A stretch of DNA of 64,000 bases from Thalassospira lucentensis. Lineage in GTDB: Bacteria; Pseudomonadota; Alphaproteobacteria; Rhodospirillales; Thalassospiraceae. Both the position numbers and the translations under genes were made by a program. Every line of letters begins with the position of its first letter. Within the stretch, counting starts at the first letter, position 1. The notes under the pieces were generated by a model that was not told the origin of the DNA, did no database searches, and was given only the letters and a program-made list of their open reading frames with translations. Positions 43,387-53,044 of the stretch are shown one piece after another. The stretch spans positions 478,501 through 542,500 of the forward strand of contig NZ_CP136684.1 in the NCBI RefSeq assembly GCF_032921865.1, read 5' to 3'.

Positions 43387-45639
43387 CTACTCCCCATATA
43401 ACGAAGAGTTCACACGCGTGGCGACCTCCGTTCGCCGAAACAATACGTCCAGCATGAAATCAGCTATGTCAAAGCTTTCTAAAGAAGCGCATTTGTTTCT
43501 GATGCGCTCCATATCCTCTGTTTGCAACTTTAAGCGGCCTAGTATTAACGCAAGCAGAAACTCTAGAACAGCCTCTCCTTGTGGTTTATTTCGATCATTC
43601 AAACAATCAATGATCAAATCACCCATCTGCTTGCTAAAGTTATCATTTTCAAGAAAATTCAGCTCAACGGGCAGAGCTGCCCTTAAAAAGGCGGCCTGTA
43701 TTACACCATCATTGTAACGCGCGAAAGTTGTAGGAGAGAGAACGGAATGCTCGAACTCATTGTTTACAAGCTGGCTAGCCCTATCAACTGTATCGTCCAA
43801 CCTTAATCGATGCAGCAACGTTGATGCAACGGCATAAACATCAGCTTGAGAAATACTCTCACAAGAGAAACCTTCCTCAACAAAAGCAAAATTATCCCGA
43901 AGATGATAAGCCACATCATCGACTGAGTTTAAGAATACATTATCAATTAAACCATCATCTTGCAGCTGGTTACGGCGATTAATAAAAAATTTTCTAACTA
44001 ATTCTCCGCGAGAATCTTCCCAATCTTCGACTTCGTCAATAATGATACTGACAAGTTGATTTTCTTCTTTCCAAGAACAAAAATTCTCTCGTCTTGGTAT
44101 GTGTAAATCCAGAAGCCTCAGGAAAGAATGTCGCTTATATTCCAAATTTGATTCTAGAAATTTTGTATCTTTAACGGACTCAGTCATACATATACCACTA
44201 AGATATATTCTATGAGACTTCGGGGCTACATCTCTTAAAGATTGACTTATCTGGAGAAATTTACGCCCACGTCCAATTGCTCCACCGACGACAATAATAG
44301 CGCCGTTAGATTCTTTTAATTCCTGCACGCTATCCAGTTGGGAGCTGGATATGATTTTTATACTTTTTCCAAGTTCCTCTTCTATCGCATCATTAATTAT
44401 TTGAGCAGCTGACTTGGAACCTTCATCTCCATCTAACTCTATAATTGCCGAGACAGAAACGGGAATATTCCGCCTGACAATATCCTCAATCCAATCCTTG
44501 AACGCTTTGCAGGCAACTATATTCTTAGGCCTGACCCATAAAGGATAAACTGAATCTTCATAGCCAACACAAAAGCATGAGAATATTGATTGCCCTAACA
44601 TACTTTGCAGAATATCTCTCGTTGCTTTAGGTAAATCAACCTTAGATGGAGTAACACCTTTTGCTTGGGAAAGCCCGACCACAAACTGTTCTCCGAGCAT
44701 TCTCAATGGTCGCGCTCCCTTTACACGATCACTATCAAGCACAGGCTGAACTTTGTACCCATTAGGGTTCGTCTCTTTATCTTTCCGCAAATCACAAATA
44801 ACGTTTTCTTCGGGGGAAACTTCGTCAGAAAGCTTAAACAAGGTGAGAATCTTAGTTTTTTCATCAAACTTGTTTTTAATTTTTTCAAACAGCTTCCCAG
44901 ATTGAGATGCAGAAATTATAACTAAGTTCTTCTCCCCAAGATTAAAAACATGCTCTTCAATACCTTGATAAGATTTGAAGTTATGCACCTGAGGGAAAGA
45001 ACCTCCTTTTCTCAATAAAAAGGAAGCATAAATCACACTAGTTATGGTCGATGTATCAACGTGGACCCTAGTTAACCCGTTGCCCATGTAAGGCAAGAGG
45101 CTAAATGCGATGAATAGCACCTCACTTCCTTCTGATAGAGCGTTAGAGGCCCTAAGAAAACAGCGCCGCCGATCTTTTTCATTTTGTCCAATTTTCTGAG
45201 AATTAGTGAAATAAGCCGTATGACCAGCATCCAACATCGCTGATCTTTTTCTAAATATCTGAGTCATTCCTTGCCTAATTAGGCTGGAACGAAACCCACA
45301 GCTCACAACCAGATCACTAGAACATCGCTCCCATGAGCTAATTCTTTTCAGACCTAGCAATTCCCCTTTTGAGTCAAACTTTAAAAGGTAGATGTCCGAT
45401 TTATTATTTACCGGCAAGGACTTTTTCTCGATTTCCTTAGGTCGCCGAAGAACAGAGGCGTAATCTGTTTCATTCAAGATTAAAACTATTTTATGCGGAC
45501 ACAAGCCTCGATCCGTGACAAACTTGACCGTATCCTCATATTCGTCAGAATCAAAGCCCTCCCCGCAGAACATAATAACAATACGGTCAGATACACTGCC
45601 CCCCGACATAGAATAATGAAAACTAAAAATTGCTCCCAT
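43387..45639 (-). CDS. Uncharacterised 750-aa protein, partner of the GHKL ATPase
   Basis: I do not recognise this family. It is soluble, with no signal peptide or membrane segment. The N-terminal 110 residues look like a small alpha/beta domain. Residues 191-250 contain two strand-like stretches, VHVDTSTITSVIYASFLL and NLVIISASQSGKL, the second with a serine-glycine turn like that of sugar-isomerase domains. Residues 446-480 (AIIVVGGAIGRGRKFLQIS) resemble the glycine-rich loop of type I phosphoribosyltransferases, but with Gly-Gly where two acidic residues are usual. Both likenesses are weak. The last 250 residues are helical. The start lies 4 bases after the ATPase stop codon, with AAGG inside that gene's end. 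Confidence 0.8.
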   Translation of the reverse strand: MGAIFSFHYSMSGGSVSDRIVIMFCGEGFDSDEYEDTVKFVTDRGLCPHKIVLILNETDYASVLRRPKEIEKKSLPVNNKSDIYLLKFDSKGELLGLKRISSWERCSSDLVVSCGFRSSLIRQGMTQIFRKRSAMLDAGHTAYFTNSQKIGQNEKDRRRCFLRASNALSEGSEVLFIAFSLLPYMGNGLTRVHVDTSTITSVIYASFLLRKGGSFPQVHNFKSYQGIEEHVFNLGEKNLVIISASQSGKLFEKIKNKFDEKTKILTLFKLSDEVSPEENVICDLRKDKETNPNGYKVQPVLDSDRVKGARPLRMLGEQFVVGLSQAKGVTPSKVDLPKATRDILQSMLGQSIFSCFCVGYEDSVYPLWVRPKNIVACKAFKDWIEDIVRRNIPVSVSAIIELDGDEGSKSAAQIINDAIEEELGKSIKIISSSQLDSVQELKESNGAIIVVGGAIGRGRKFLQISQSLRDVAPKSHRIYLSGICMTESVKDTKFLESNLEYKRHSFLRLLDLHIPRRENFCSWKEENQLVSIIIDEVEDWEDSRGELVRKFFINRRNQLQDDGLIDNVFLNSVDDVAYHLRDNFAFVEEGFSCESISQADVYAVASTLLHRLRLDDTVDRASQLVNNEFEHSVLSPTTFARYNDGVIQAAFLRAALPVELNFLENDNFSKQMGDLIIDCLNDRNKPQGEAVLEFLLALILGRLKLQTEDMERIRNKCASLESFDIADFMLDVLFRRTEVATRVNSSLYGE

Positions 45640-45643
45640 TACT

Positions 45644-46810
45644 TTAAACCTTATTTAGCGGGATTAAAGCTGAGATCACTGTACCACAGGCAGATGGCAC
45701 CCTTGAAAGAGAACCCTTTTCCTTGTAATCCTCAAGTCTTATATCATCTTTTGTTATTTCAGAATCATCTGCTATTCTAAAACAATTAACTAAATTAAAC
45801 ACCCCAGTCCTAAGCATAAATGCCCCCCCAAAGCTTTTTATTGCGCCAATTATCAAAGGAAGCCCATTCCCTCTAGCCGGGTTCACTTTTGACGTTTGAC
45901 CAACCTGAAATGACTGCTTTATAATTGGATATTGCTCACTGAGACTTTTTTCTTCTACTTCCTGCTTTGTGATATTTTTATTTTTTGCAAGTAGCGTCTG
46001 CACTATCCCTGGACCGGAGTCAAAAACACTAATCTCGAGGAACTTCAAATTTTTCTCCCCCGACCTCAATTGCCACCCTGAAAAATATTCTTTTAAGCTT
46101 GGGTACTTATTACTTTCTGAAACAATATTTTCTTTAAGGATATCATGATATTTAAAAATTATCCCTCTCATTGATCGCTGTAACTCATGACCAGTTACAT
46201 CACACCTCGCGTGATCGTGTGTGTTGAGAAAGGCCTCATACACAAAAGTAGAAATATCACCTATTTTTTCTCGCACCCTACGATCTTCTATATCCGGACA
46301 TAAGCGCTCCAATATTGACTTAACGACATAAGAAAACTCTTTCTTTTCTCTAACCTTCCCCAACTCATTATATATTATTGGATTATTTTTCAGCTTCTTA
46401 GCATTATCTATATTAAATATATAAGCAACATCACCATAGACAATATCGGAAATATTTTTTGTATAAAACTTACGAACGAAATCCTCTGATTTTTCCATCG
46501 CCACCCGACGACTTACTTTCTTTCCATTCTTAAAAACGACATAAGAACAAAAATTTAGCGCCGACAATCCATACAAACTAGAAGCAAAATCTAGGAACAC
46601 ATGTCCGCCTTCATCTTCATCTGGCAAAACCAAAAAATTATTTGTTTTATAACCAGACCAAGAGAATATTATTTGTAAAAAACGAGAATACTCACAATAT
46701 CCATTCAAATTAATTCGATCAGAAATATTGATATCTTCTTTTTTTGAAGAAATTTCTTTTATTACCTCATCGAATTTTTCCAAAGAAAAATGGTTAGGCA
46801 TACTCAACAT
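45644..46810 (-). CDS. GHKL-type (Bergerat fold) ATPase, 388 aa
   Basis: The ATG at 46810 follows GGTGA at a suitable distance; the frame opens with a TTG seven codons earlier. The C-terminal half has all four Bergerat motifs: N-box EAFLNTHDHA (Glu192, Asn196), G1 DSGPG (Asp264-Gly268), G2 GNGLPL (Gly314-Leu317), and G3 Gly376-Thr followed by a beta strand. The N-box is closest to anti-sigma-factor and sensor kinase ATPases, yet there is no histidine-bearing dimerisation helix. The N-terminal 170 residues match nothing I know. It is first in a two-gene operon with the 750-residue protein and probably drives or senses something for it. Confidence 0.82.
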   Translation of the reverse strand: MLSMPNHFSLEKFDEVIKEISSKKEDINISDRINLNGYCEYSRFLQIIFSWSGYKTNNFLVLPDEDEGGHVFLDFASSLYGLSALNFCSYVVFKNGKKVSRRVAMEKSEDFVRKFYTKNISDIVYGDVAYIFNIDNAKKLKNNPIIYNELGKVREKKEFSYVVKSILERLCPDIEDRRVREKIGDISTFVYEAFLNTHDHARCDVTGHELQRSMRGIIFKYHDILKENIVSESNKYPSLKEYFSGWQLRSGEKNLKFLEISVFDSGPGIVQTLLAKNKNITKQEVEEKSLSEQYPIIKQSFQVGQTSKVNPARGNGLPLIIGAIKSFGGAFMLRTGVFNLVNCFRIADDSEITKDDIRLEDYKEKGSLSRVPSACGTVISALIPLNKV

Positions 46811-46862
46811 TGGTTCACCAACTACTTTCAAATTTCACACACCGAAATGCGGACAACACATG

Positions 46863-46892
46863 ATCTTAAAGCAACCAAAGATGTTTATTCAA
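46863..46892 (-). promoter_or_regulatory. Candidate promoter of the two-gene islet
   Basis: On the minus strand TTGAAT (46887-46892) and TAAGAT (46863-46868) are separated by 18 bases, each matching four of six sigma-70 consensus positions. The likely start point is about 45 bases upstream of the ATPase start codon. Confidence 0.35.
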
Positions 46893-47016
46893 GGCGTTAA
46901 GTAGTTCACGGTAGATTGATAACAAAAGAAAAACGCTTTCCCTACTGCATCACTTTCTCGACCACGACACTCTAGTACCGTTTGAACGATCCCAACGGGC
47001 TTCCCCTACTTGCCCC

Positions 47017-47370
47017 TCACATGTGAGACAGAATATTCAAAAGCCTGCCCGCCGGGTCGCGGACATAGAACCGTTTCACACCCCACGGCTCAAGCGCCGG
47101 GCCGTATTCGATATCGATCCCGGCTTCCTTGACGCGCGCCAGAACCTCCTCAAGATCATCGACCTCGATCGAAAGATCGGGCACCGGAGTACCGGAACCG
47201 CCTTCGGTCGCGAAGCTGACCTGCGGCATGACATTCTGCCTTTCGGCAGCAAAGGTCACGATCCAGCCGTGATCCATCACGCAGTCAAGGCCAAGGATAT
47301 CCTCGTAAAACGCCCTGATCTTCGCGACATCATCAATGGCAAAGTTCGAAACGATGCGTTTGACCGCCAT
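47017..47370 (-). CDS. VOC-family (glyoxalase/bleomycin-resistance fold) protein, 117 aa
   Basis: The small protein has two beta-alpha-beta-beta-beta repeats: VSNFAIDDVAKIRAFYEDILGLDCVMDHGWIVTF at the start and LSIEVDDLEEVLARVKEAGIDIEYGPALEPWGVKRFYVRDPAGRLLNIL at the end. Metal-binding glutamate and histidine positions of true glyoxalases are only partly matched, so the activity is unknown. It starts 33 bases from the glutamate-synthase-family stop-proximal region downstream on the same strand order; that gene is upstream of it in transcription. Confidence 0.85.
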   Translation of the reverse strand: MAVKRIVSNFAIDDVAKIRAFYEDILGLDCVMDHGWIVTFAAERQNVMPQVSFATEGGSGTPVPDLSIEVDDLEEVLARVKEAGIDIEYGPALEPWGVKRFYVRDPAGRLLNILSHM

Positions 47371-47403
47371 GGGGTGCCTCCTGCTTTTCGGCCCGCTACG
47401 CCG

Positions 47404-49083
47404 CTACTGTGCCGCCTTCTCGGTCACGACATTCTTGTGCCGCTTGAACGGGCCAAACGGGATTTCGGACGGGGCAAAGGTTTCCGCCGATGCCCGGTCC
47501 CAGCGCGAATACCAGTCATGAAGCCCCTCGATCTCCGGCCCGCCGGACACAAGGAACCCTTCGGGCAGGTAGGGATAGGCTTCGTTGCCATCCAGAAACT
47601 CGTTGTCCTTCTGGCGCACCATGAAGTGATAGGGCATGAAATTGCGCGGATCGGTCAGACCCGCCGCCCCGGTGATCTCGGCCAGCGCATGCATGGTATT
47701 ATGGTGGAACCGCGCCACCCGGTCGCTTTTGTCACCCACATTAAGGGCCCGCTGGCGCAGCGGGTCCTGTGTTGCAATGCCGACCGGGCAATGGTTGGTG
47801 TGGCATGACTGCGCCTGAATACAGCCCAACGCAAACATGAAACCACGCGCCGCATTGCACCAGTCCGCACCGAGCGCCAATGTCTGCGCGATATCAAACG
47901 CCGTAACGATCTTGCCCGCCGCCCCGATCTTGATCTGATCACGCACACCAGCCCCCCGAAGGGCATTATGAACAAATGTCAAACCTTCGCGCATCGGCAT
48001 GCCGACCCGGTTGGCGAACTCGACCGGGGCGGCACCCGTACCGCCTTCCTTGCCATCGACCACGATGAAATCGGGCAGAATGCCGGTTTTCAGCATCGCC
48101 TTGACGATGCACATGAATTCCCGCCGATGCCCGATGCACAGCTTGAACCCGACCGGCTTGCCGCCCGAAAGGTCACGCAGTCTGGCAATGAATTCCATCA
48201 GGCCAACGGGGGTAGAAAACGTGCTGTGCGCGGCAGGCGAAATGCAATCAATCCCCATCGGGATGCCACGTGCCTCGGATATTTCCGGGGTGATCTTGGC
48301 TGCGGGCAACATGCCGCCATGGCCGGGCTTCGCCCCCTGGCTCAGCTTCACCTCGATCATTTTGACCTGCGGGTTGGATGCGGTTTCGGCAAATCGTTCC
48401 TCGGAAAAAGTGCCATCATCATTGCGGCATCCGAAATAACCCGACGCCACCTGATAAATCAGATCCCCGCCACCTTCACGGTGATACCGGCTGATGCTGC
48501 CTTCGCCCGTGTCATGGGCAAAACCACCCTTTTTCGCCCCCTTGTTCAGCGCCAGAATCGCATTGCCCGATAACGAGCCAAAGCTCATCGCCGAAATATT
48601 ATAAAGGCTGGCGTCATAGGGCTGCTTGCAGGCCGCCCCGCCGACCCGAACCCGAAAATCAATATCGGTGATGCTGGTCGGCGCGACCGAATGGGTCAGC
48701 CACGCATAGCCGGAACTATACACTTCCTCGATGGTGCCAAACGGGCGCTTGTCCTCGACCCCCTTGGCGCGCTGATAGACAAGCCCGCGCGACTGGCGGC
48801 TGAACGGCACCTCGTCCTGATCGCTTTCGATCATATATTGCCGGATTTCCGGGCGAAAACTTTCAAGGATAAACCGGATATGACCACTGACAGGATAGTT
48901 GCGCAGGATCGAATGCCGGGTCTGGCGCAGATCAAACCAGCCAACAACCATCAACCCGCCAAAGATCACCACCGGCAGCCAGAACCAGACATCGACCAAG
49001 GCCGCACAGATCAACGAGGCAACCGTCAAAAGCGTCACACCGGCCAGAACCGCATAACGCTGATTCAAAATCAGAAATTTCAC
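47404..49083 (-). CDS. FMN-binding glutamate synthase family protein, 559 aa
   Basis: Two membrane segments lie in the first 50 residues (LAGVTLLTVASLICAALV and FWLPVVIFGGLMVVG). The rest is the central/FMN domain of glutamate synthase: YNISAMSFGSLSGNAILALNKGAKKGGFAHDTGEGSIS, KLSQGAKPGHGGMLPAAKIT, and DFIVVDGKEGGTGAAPVEF. A cysteine cluster (CIQAQSCHTNHCPVGIATQDP) matches the 3Fe-4S site. It lacks the glutaminase and the small subunit, so it is not a complete GOGAT. Related stand-alone proteins are of uncertain function. It is upstream of the VOC gene with 33 bases between. Confidence 0.92.
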   Translation of the reverse strand: MKFLILNQRYAVLAGVTLLTVASLICAALVDVWFWLPVVIFGGLMVVGWFDLRQTRHSILRNYPVSGHIRFILESFRPEIRQYMIESDQDEVPFSRQSRGLVYQRAKGVEDKRPFGTIEEVYSSGYAWLTHSVAPTSITDIDFRVRVGGAACKQPYDASLYNISAMSFGSLSGNAILALNKGAKKGGFAHDTGEGSISRYHREGGGDLIYQVASGYFGCRNDDGTFSEERFAETASNPQVKMIEVKLSQGAKPGHGGMLPAAKITPEISEARGIPMGIDCISPAAHSTFSTPVGLMEFIARLRDLSGGKPVGFKLCIGHRREFMCIVKAMLKTGILPDFIVVDGKEGGTGAAPVEFANRVGMPMREGLTFVHNALRGAGVRDQIKIGAAGKIVTAFDIAQTLALGADWCNAARGFMFALGCIQAQSCHTNHCPVGIATQDPLRQRALNVGDKSDRVARFHHNTMHALAEITGAAGLTDPRNFMPYHFMVRQKDNEFLDGNEAYPYLPEGFLVSGGPEIEGLHDWYSRWDRASAETFAPSEIPFGPFKRHKNVVTEKAAQ

Positions 49084-49212
49084 AGTGATCTATCCCATCC
49101 AATATTGCGGGGGCTATTTGATGGTCCGGCACCCGATTGCGGGTCATCCGGATTTCCAATCATTGTTCATTTAATCCGACACCTCAATGCCAATGTCTGG
49201 AATTCATAAAAA

Positions 49213-49305
49213 AGCCGCCGGTTTCCCGGCGGCTGTAAGTCTGACAGGTAACACCCTGTCGGGAACACCCCGTGATGAGGGGCGGGTGTTCCCGGATGTC
49301 CTGTC
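49213..49305 (-). terminator. Terminator and extended hairpin after the hydantoinase gene
   Basis: The proper terminator is AGCCGCCGG (49213-49221) with CCGGCGGCT (49226-49234), followed by six T on the minus strand. Between it and the stop codon lies a second, longer structure: CGGGAACACCC (49260-49270) pairs perfectly with GGGTGTTCCCG (49284-49294), flanked by GACAGG (49243-49248) and CCTGTC (49300-49305). The two together make a structured 3' end. Confidence 0.8.
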
Positions 49306-49322
49306 GGCTCTGAGTATTGTGA

Positions 49323-52300
49323 TCAGGCTTTGCCGTAACCGCCGCCACCCGGCGTCTCGATGATGAAGACATCACCGGGATACATGGTGGCGCCATCGGT
49401 GCCTTTAAGCTCCTCGACCGTGCCGTTGGTGCGCTCAATCGCGTTACGGCCAAGCTGGCCCGGCTCCCCGCCGCCAACGGCCTGAACCGGCACGCGACGG
49501 TGGTTGGACAGGATCGATGCGGTCATTTCCTCAAGGAACCGAACCCGGCGCACCGTGCCGTCCCCGCCCTTGTGCTTGCCTGCCCCACCGGACCCTTTGC
49601 GGATGCCAAAGCTTTCCAGCAGAACCGGGAAGCGCCATTCAAGGACTTCCGGGTCGGTCAGGCGCGAATTCGTCATGTGCGAATGCACCCCCGATGTCCC
49701 GTCATAATCCGGGCCCGCACCGGTACCGCCACAGATGGTTTCGTAATACTGGTGCGTATCATTGCCCCAGGTGAAGTTGTTCATCGTGCCCTGCGCACCC
49801 GACATCACGCCAAGGGCGGCATAGAGCGTATCGGTGACATGCTGCGATGTTTCAACGTTCCCGGCAACAACGGCGGCCGGATAACGCGGGTTGAGCATCG
49901 ATCCTTCCGGCACGATCAGATTGACCGGCTTCAGGCACCCGGCATTCAGCGGAATGTCATCATCAACAAGGGTTCTGAAGACATAAAGAACTGCCGCCCT
50001 TGTTACCGCCGATGGGGCGTTGAAGTTGTTATCAAGCTGATCGGACGTACCGGTGAAATCAACCGTGGCCGAACGGGTTTCCTTATGGATCGTGACCTTG
50101 GCTTTCACTACCGCGCCATTATCCATTTCATAGGAAAACTCGCCGTCTTTCAGAACGTCAATCACGCGGCGCACACTTTCCTCGGCATTGTCCTGCACAT
50201 GGCCCATATAGGCATGCACAACATCAAGCCCGAAGTGATCGACCATCTTGCGCAATTCCTGCACGCCCTTTTCATTGGCGGCAATCTGGGCGCGCAGATC
50301 GGCGATGTTCTGATACGGATTGCGTGCCGGATATTTCGCCCCTTCCAGAAGGGCGGTCAGGCCGGCTTCATCAAACCTGCCCTGATCAACCAGTTTGAAA
50401 TTGTCGATCAGAACGCCTTCTTCCTCAAGAATACGGGAATTTGGCGCCATCGAGCCCGGGGTGATCCCGCCAACATCGGCATGGTGGCCACGCGATGCGA
50501 CATAGAACAGGATTTCCTTGCCGTCATCACCAAACACCGGCGTGATCAGCGTGATATCGGGCAGGTGCGTCCCGCCGTTATAAGGATCGTTCAGCATGTA
50601 AACATCGCCGGATTTCATTTTCCCGGCATTGTTTTCCATAACGGCCCGAACAGACTCACCCATCGATCCAAGATGGACCGGCATATGCGGGGCGTTGGCA
50701 ATCAGAAGACCTTCCTGATCAAACAGCGCGCACGAGAAATCAAGCCGTTCCTTGATGTTGACCGAGTATGACGTGTTGGCAAGTGTGACCCCCATCTGTT
50801 CGGCAATATTCATGAACAGGTTGTTGAACACTTCCAGCATCACCGGATCGGCCTGCGTGCCAATCGCTTCCGACCGTTTCAACGGCACAACGCGGGTCAG
50901 CACAAGATGATCCCGGCCATTGACCTTGGCTTCCCAGCCCGGATCAAGCACCGTGGTCCCAACCGGCTCGACAATCACCGCCGGGCCGCGCACGGTGGCA
51001 CCCGGTTTCAGATCTTCACGTTTATAGAATGGCGTTTCCTGTGATTTGCCATCAAACACCACCTTGCGGGTGGCAAGCGGATCGGGTTTGACGCCATCCT
51101 TGGAAACCTCGGCTTCGGCATCGGGCAGGCCTTGCGTTTCACCAATCGCCTCGACCGCGACGGCTTCCACCACCAGCGGCTTTTCATCCATGACAAAGCC
51201 GTAACGCTGCTTGTGCTGTTCTTCGAACTGCGCCTTGATCGATGCAACATCACCGAAATCAACAATCAACGGGTTATCCGTGCCGTCATAACGCAGATGC
51301 AGCTTTTTAAGCATGCTGATCTTGGCATCGGTAATGCCCTGCTCATGCAGCTCGCCGCGTGCTTCGGCGGCCAGTGCCTCAAGGCTTTCATCCAGTCCCG
51401 CAAGGGCAGCTGTTTCAAGCTTCGCCTCGACCGCCTGTTCGCGCATCGCGCGGATATCGGCAAGACCCATGCCATAGGCCGACAGAACCCCGGCAAACGG
51501 ATGGACAAAAACGCGTGTCATGCCCAGCGTATCGGCCACCTGGCAGGCATGCTGCCCCCCGGCCCCGCCAAAGCATTGCAGGATGTAATCCGTCACGTCA
51601 TAGCCGCGCTGCACCGAAATCTGCTTGATCGCGTTCGCCATATTTTCAACCGCGATCCGAAGGAACCCTTCGGCGACTTCTTCGGGGGTTCGGACCTGTC
51701 CGGTGGCGTCCTTGATCTTGAGCGCCATGTCGGCAAAGCCCGCCTTGACCGCATCGGCGTCAAGCGGCTCGTTGCCTTCGGGGCCAAACACATTCGGGAA
51801 GAAGTCCGGCTGAACCTTGCCCAGCATGACATTGATATCGGTCACCGCAAGCGGCCCGCCACGGCGATATGCCGCCGGTCCCGGATTGGCACCGGCACTG
51901 TCCGGACCAACACGGAAACGCGCGCCATCGAAATGCAGGATCGACCCGCCACCGGCCGCAACCGTATGGATTTTCATCATCGGGGCGCGCATGCGCACAC
52001 CGGCAACCTGGGTTTCGAAATCGCGTTCATATTCGCCGTCATAATGCGAAACGTCGGTCGATGTGCCGCCCATATCAAAACCGATGACCTGGCTAAAGCC
52101 ATCCATTTCCGCAGTCCGCACCATGCCGACAACACCGCCCGCCGGGCCCGACAGGATCGCATCCTTGCCCTGGAACTTCGCGGCATCGGTAAGACCGCCA
52201 TTGGACTGCATGAACATCAGCTTCACACCGCCCAGTTCACCGGCAACCTGATCAACATAACGGCGCAGGATCGGCGACAGATAGGCATCAACAACCGTGG

Positions 52301-52976
52301 TATCGCCGCGCGACACCAGTTTCATCAACGGGCTGACCTGATTGCTGACCGATACCTGGGTAAAGCCGATCTCGCGTGCGATTTCGGCGGCCGCATTTTC
52401 ATGGGCGGTATAACGATAACCATGCATGAACACGATGGCACATGCCCGGATGCCATCATCAAACGCTGCCTGCAAATCCTTCCGCAGGTTCTCGCGATCA
52501 AGCGCGGTCAGTTCCTCGCCCTGCGCGTCAAAGCGGCCATCGGCCTCGATCACGCGCTCATACAGCATTTCCGGCAGCCTGATATTGCGATCAAACAGCT
52601 TCGGGCGGTTCTGATAGGCAATGCGCAACGCATCACGGAAACCGGTCGTGGTCACCAGAACCGTGCGATCCCCTTTACGCTCAAGCAGGGCATTGGTCGC
52701 AACCGTGGTGCCCATCTTGACGGCTTCGATTTTCTCAGCCGGGATTTTTTCGCCCGCCGGAACGTCAAGCAATTCGCGAATGCCCTGAATGGCGGCATCG
52801 GCATAACGTTCCGGGTTTTCCGACAGCAGCTTGTGCGTCAGAAGGCTGCCATCGGGCTTGCGCGCGACGATATCGGTAAAGGTACCGCCACGGTCGATCC
52901 AGAACTGCCATTTTGGCTGTCCCGTCGTCTGATCTGTGGTTTGCGAAGTGGGCGAATTTTGGGTGTGCGAAGCCAT
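49323..52976 (-). CDS. Fused hydantoinase A/B (5-oxoprolinase-type), 1217 aa
   Basis: The start at 52976 (MASHTQNSP) follows AAGGAG. Residues 25-690 are the HyuA half: [48 protein letters not shown], and [18 protein letters not shown], an ASKHA-type ATPase. Residues 715-1217 are the HyuB half ([51 protein letters not shown]). The one-chain form and length fit eukaryote-like 5-oxoprolinase, which opens 5-oxoproline to glutamate with ATP; N-methylhydantoin or related cyclic amides are alternatives. It is the last gene of the dctPQM operon, which probably imports its substrate. Confidence 0.93.
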   Translation of the reverse strand: MASHTQNSPTSQTTDQTTGQPKWQFWIDRGGTFTDIVARKPDGSLLTHKLLSENPERYADAAIQGIRELLDVPAGEKIPAEKIEAVKMGTTVATNALLERKGDRTVLVTTTGFRDALRIAYQNRPKLFDRNIRLPEMLYERVIEADGRFDAQGEELTALDRENLRKDLQAAFDDGIRACAIVFMHGYRYTAHENAAAEIAREIGFTQVSVSNQVSPLMKLVSRGDTTVVDAYLSPILRRYVDQVAGELGGVKLMFMQSNGGLTDAAKFQGKDAILSGPAGGVVGMVRTAEMDGFSQVIGFDMGGTSTDVSHYDGEYERDFETQVAGVRMRAPMMKIHTVAAGGGSILHFDGARFRVGPDSAGANPGPAAYRRGGPLAVTDINVMLGKVQPDFFPNVFGPEGNEPLDADAVKAGFADMALKIKDATGQVRTPEEVAEGFLRIAVENMANAIKQISVQRGYDVTDYILQCFGGAGGQHACQVADTLGMTRVFVHPFAGVLSAYGMGLADIRAMREQAVEAKLETAALAGLDESLEALAAEARGELHEQGITDAKISMLKKLHLRYDGTDNPLIVDFGDVASIKAQFEEQHKQRYGFVMDEKPLVVEAVAVEAIGETQGLPDAEAEVSKDGVKPDPLATRKVVFDGKSQETPFYKREDLKPGATVRGPAVIVEPVGTTVLDPGWEAKVNGRDHLVLTRVVPLKRSEAIGTQADPVMLEVFNNLFMNIAEQMGVTLANTSYSVNIKERLDFSCALFDQEGLLIANAPHMPVHLGSMGESVRAVMENNAGKMKSGDVYMLNDPYNGGTHLPDITLITPVFGDDGKEILFYVASRGHHADVGGITPGSMAPNSRILEEEGVLIDNFKLVDQGRFDEAGLTALLEGAKYPARNPYQNIADLRAQIAANEKGVQELRKMVDHFGLDVVHAYMGHVQDNAEESVRRVIDVLKDGEFSYEMDNGAVVKAKVTIHKETRSATVDFTGTSDQLDNNFNAPSAVTRAAVLYVFRTLVDDDIPLNAGCLKPVNLIVPEGSMLNPRYPAAVVAGNVETSQHVTDTLYAALGVMSGAQGTMNNFTWGNDTHQYYETICGGTGAGPDYDGTSGVHSHMTNSRLTDPEVLEWRFPVLLESFGIRKGSGGAGKHKGGDGTVRRVRFLEEMTASILSNHRRVPVQAVGGGEPGQLGRNAIERTNGTVEELKGTDGATMYPGDVFIIETPGGGGYGKA

Positions 52977-53044
52977 GATGCTTACTCCTTCAGCATCGTA
53001 TTCAAACAAATCTTGCGAATGCGCCGACCGTTAAACGGCGCGGG

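Larger units (their letters stand above)
43381..46990. other. AT-rich two-gene islet of probable foreign origin
   Basis: The DNA here is much poorer in G+C than its surroundings: my hand count of 46441-46500 is 18 of 60, of 44461-44520 is 27 of 60, while flanking lines are 50 to 70 percent. Codon use changes accordingly. The block holds exactly two genes on the minus strand and ends within a few bases of the GNAT gene on the left and in a short intergenic gap on the right. I saw no integrase, transposase, tRNA or clear direct repeat at the edges. The limits are approximate. Confidence 0.75.

Noticed and set aside
45493-45780. Short plus-strand open frame inside the AT-rich islet
   Set aside because: It spans the junction of the two minus-strand genes and lacks a ribosome-binding site or protein-like composition.
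43370-47016. Attachment-site direct repeats flanking the AT-rich islet
   Set aside because: I compared the edges by eye and found no convincing repeat longer than a few bases, and there is no tRNA gene or integrase nearby.
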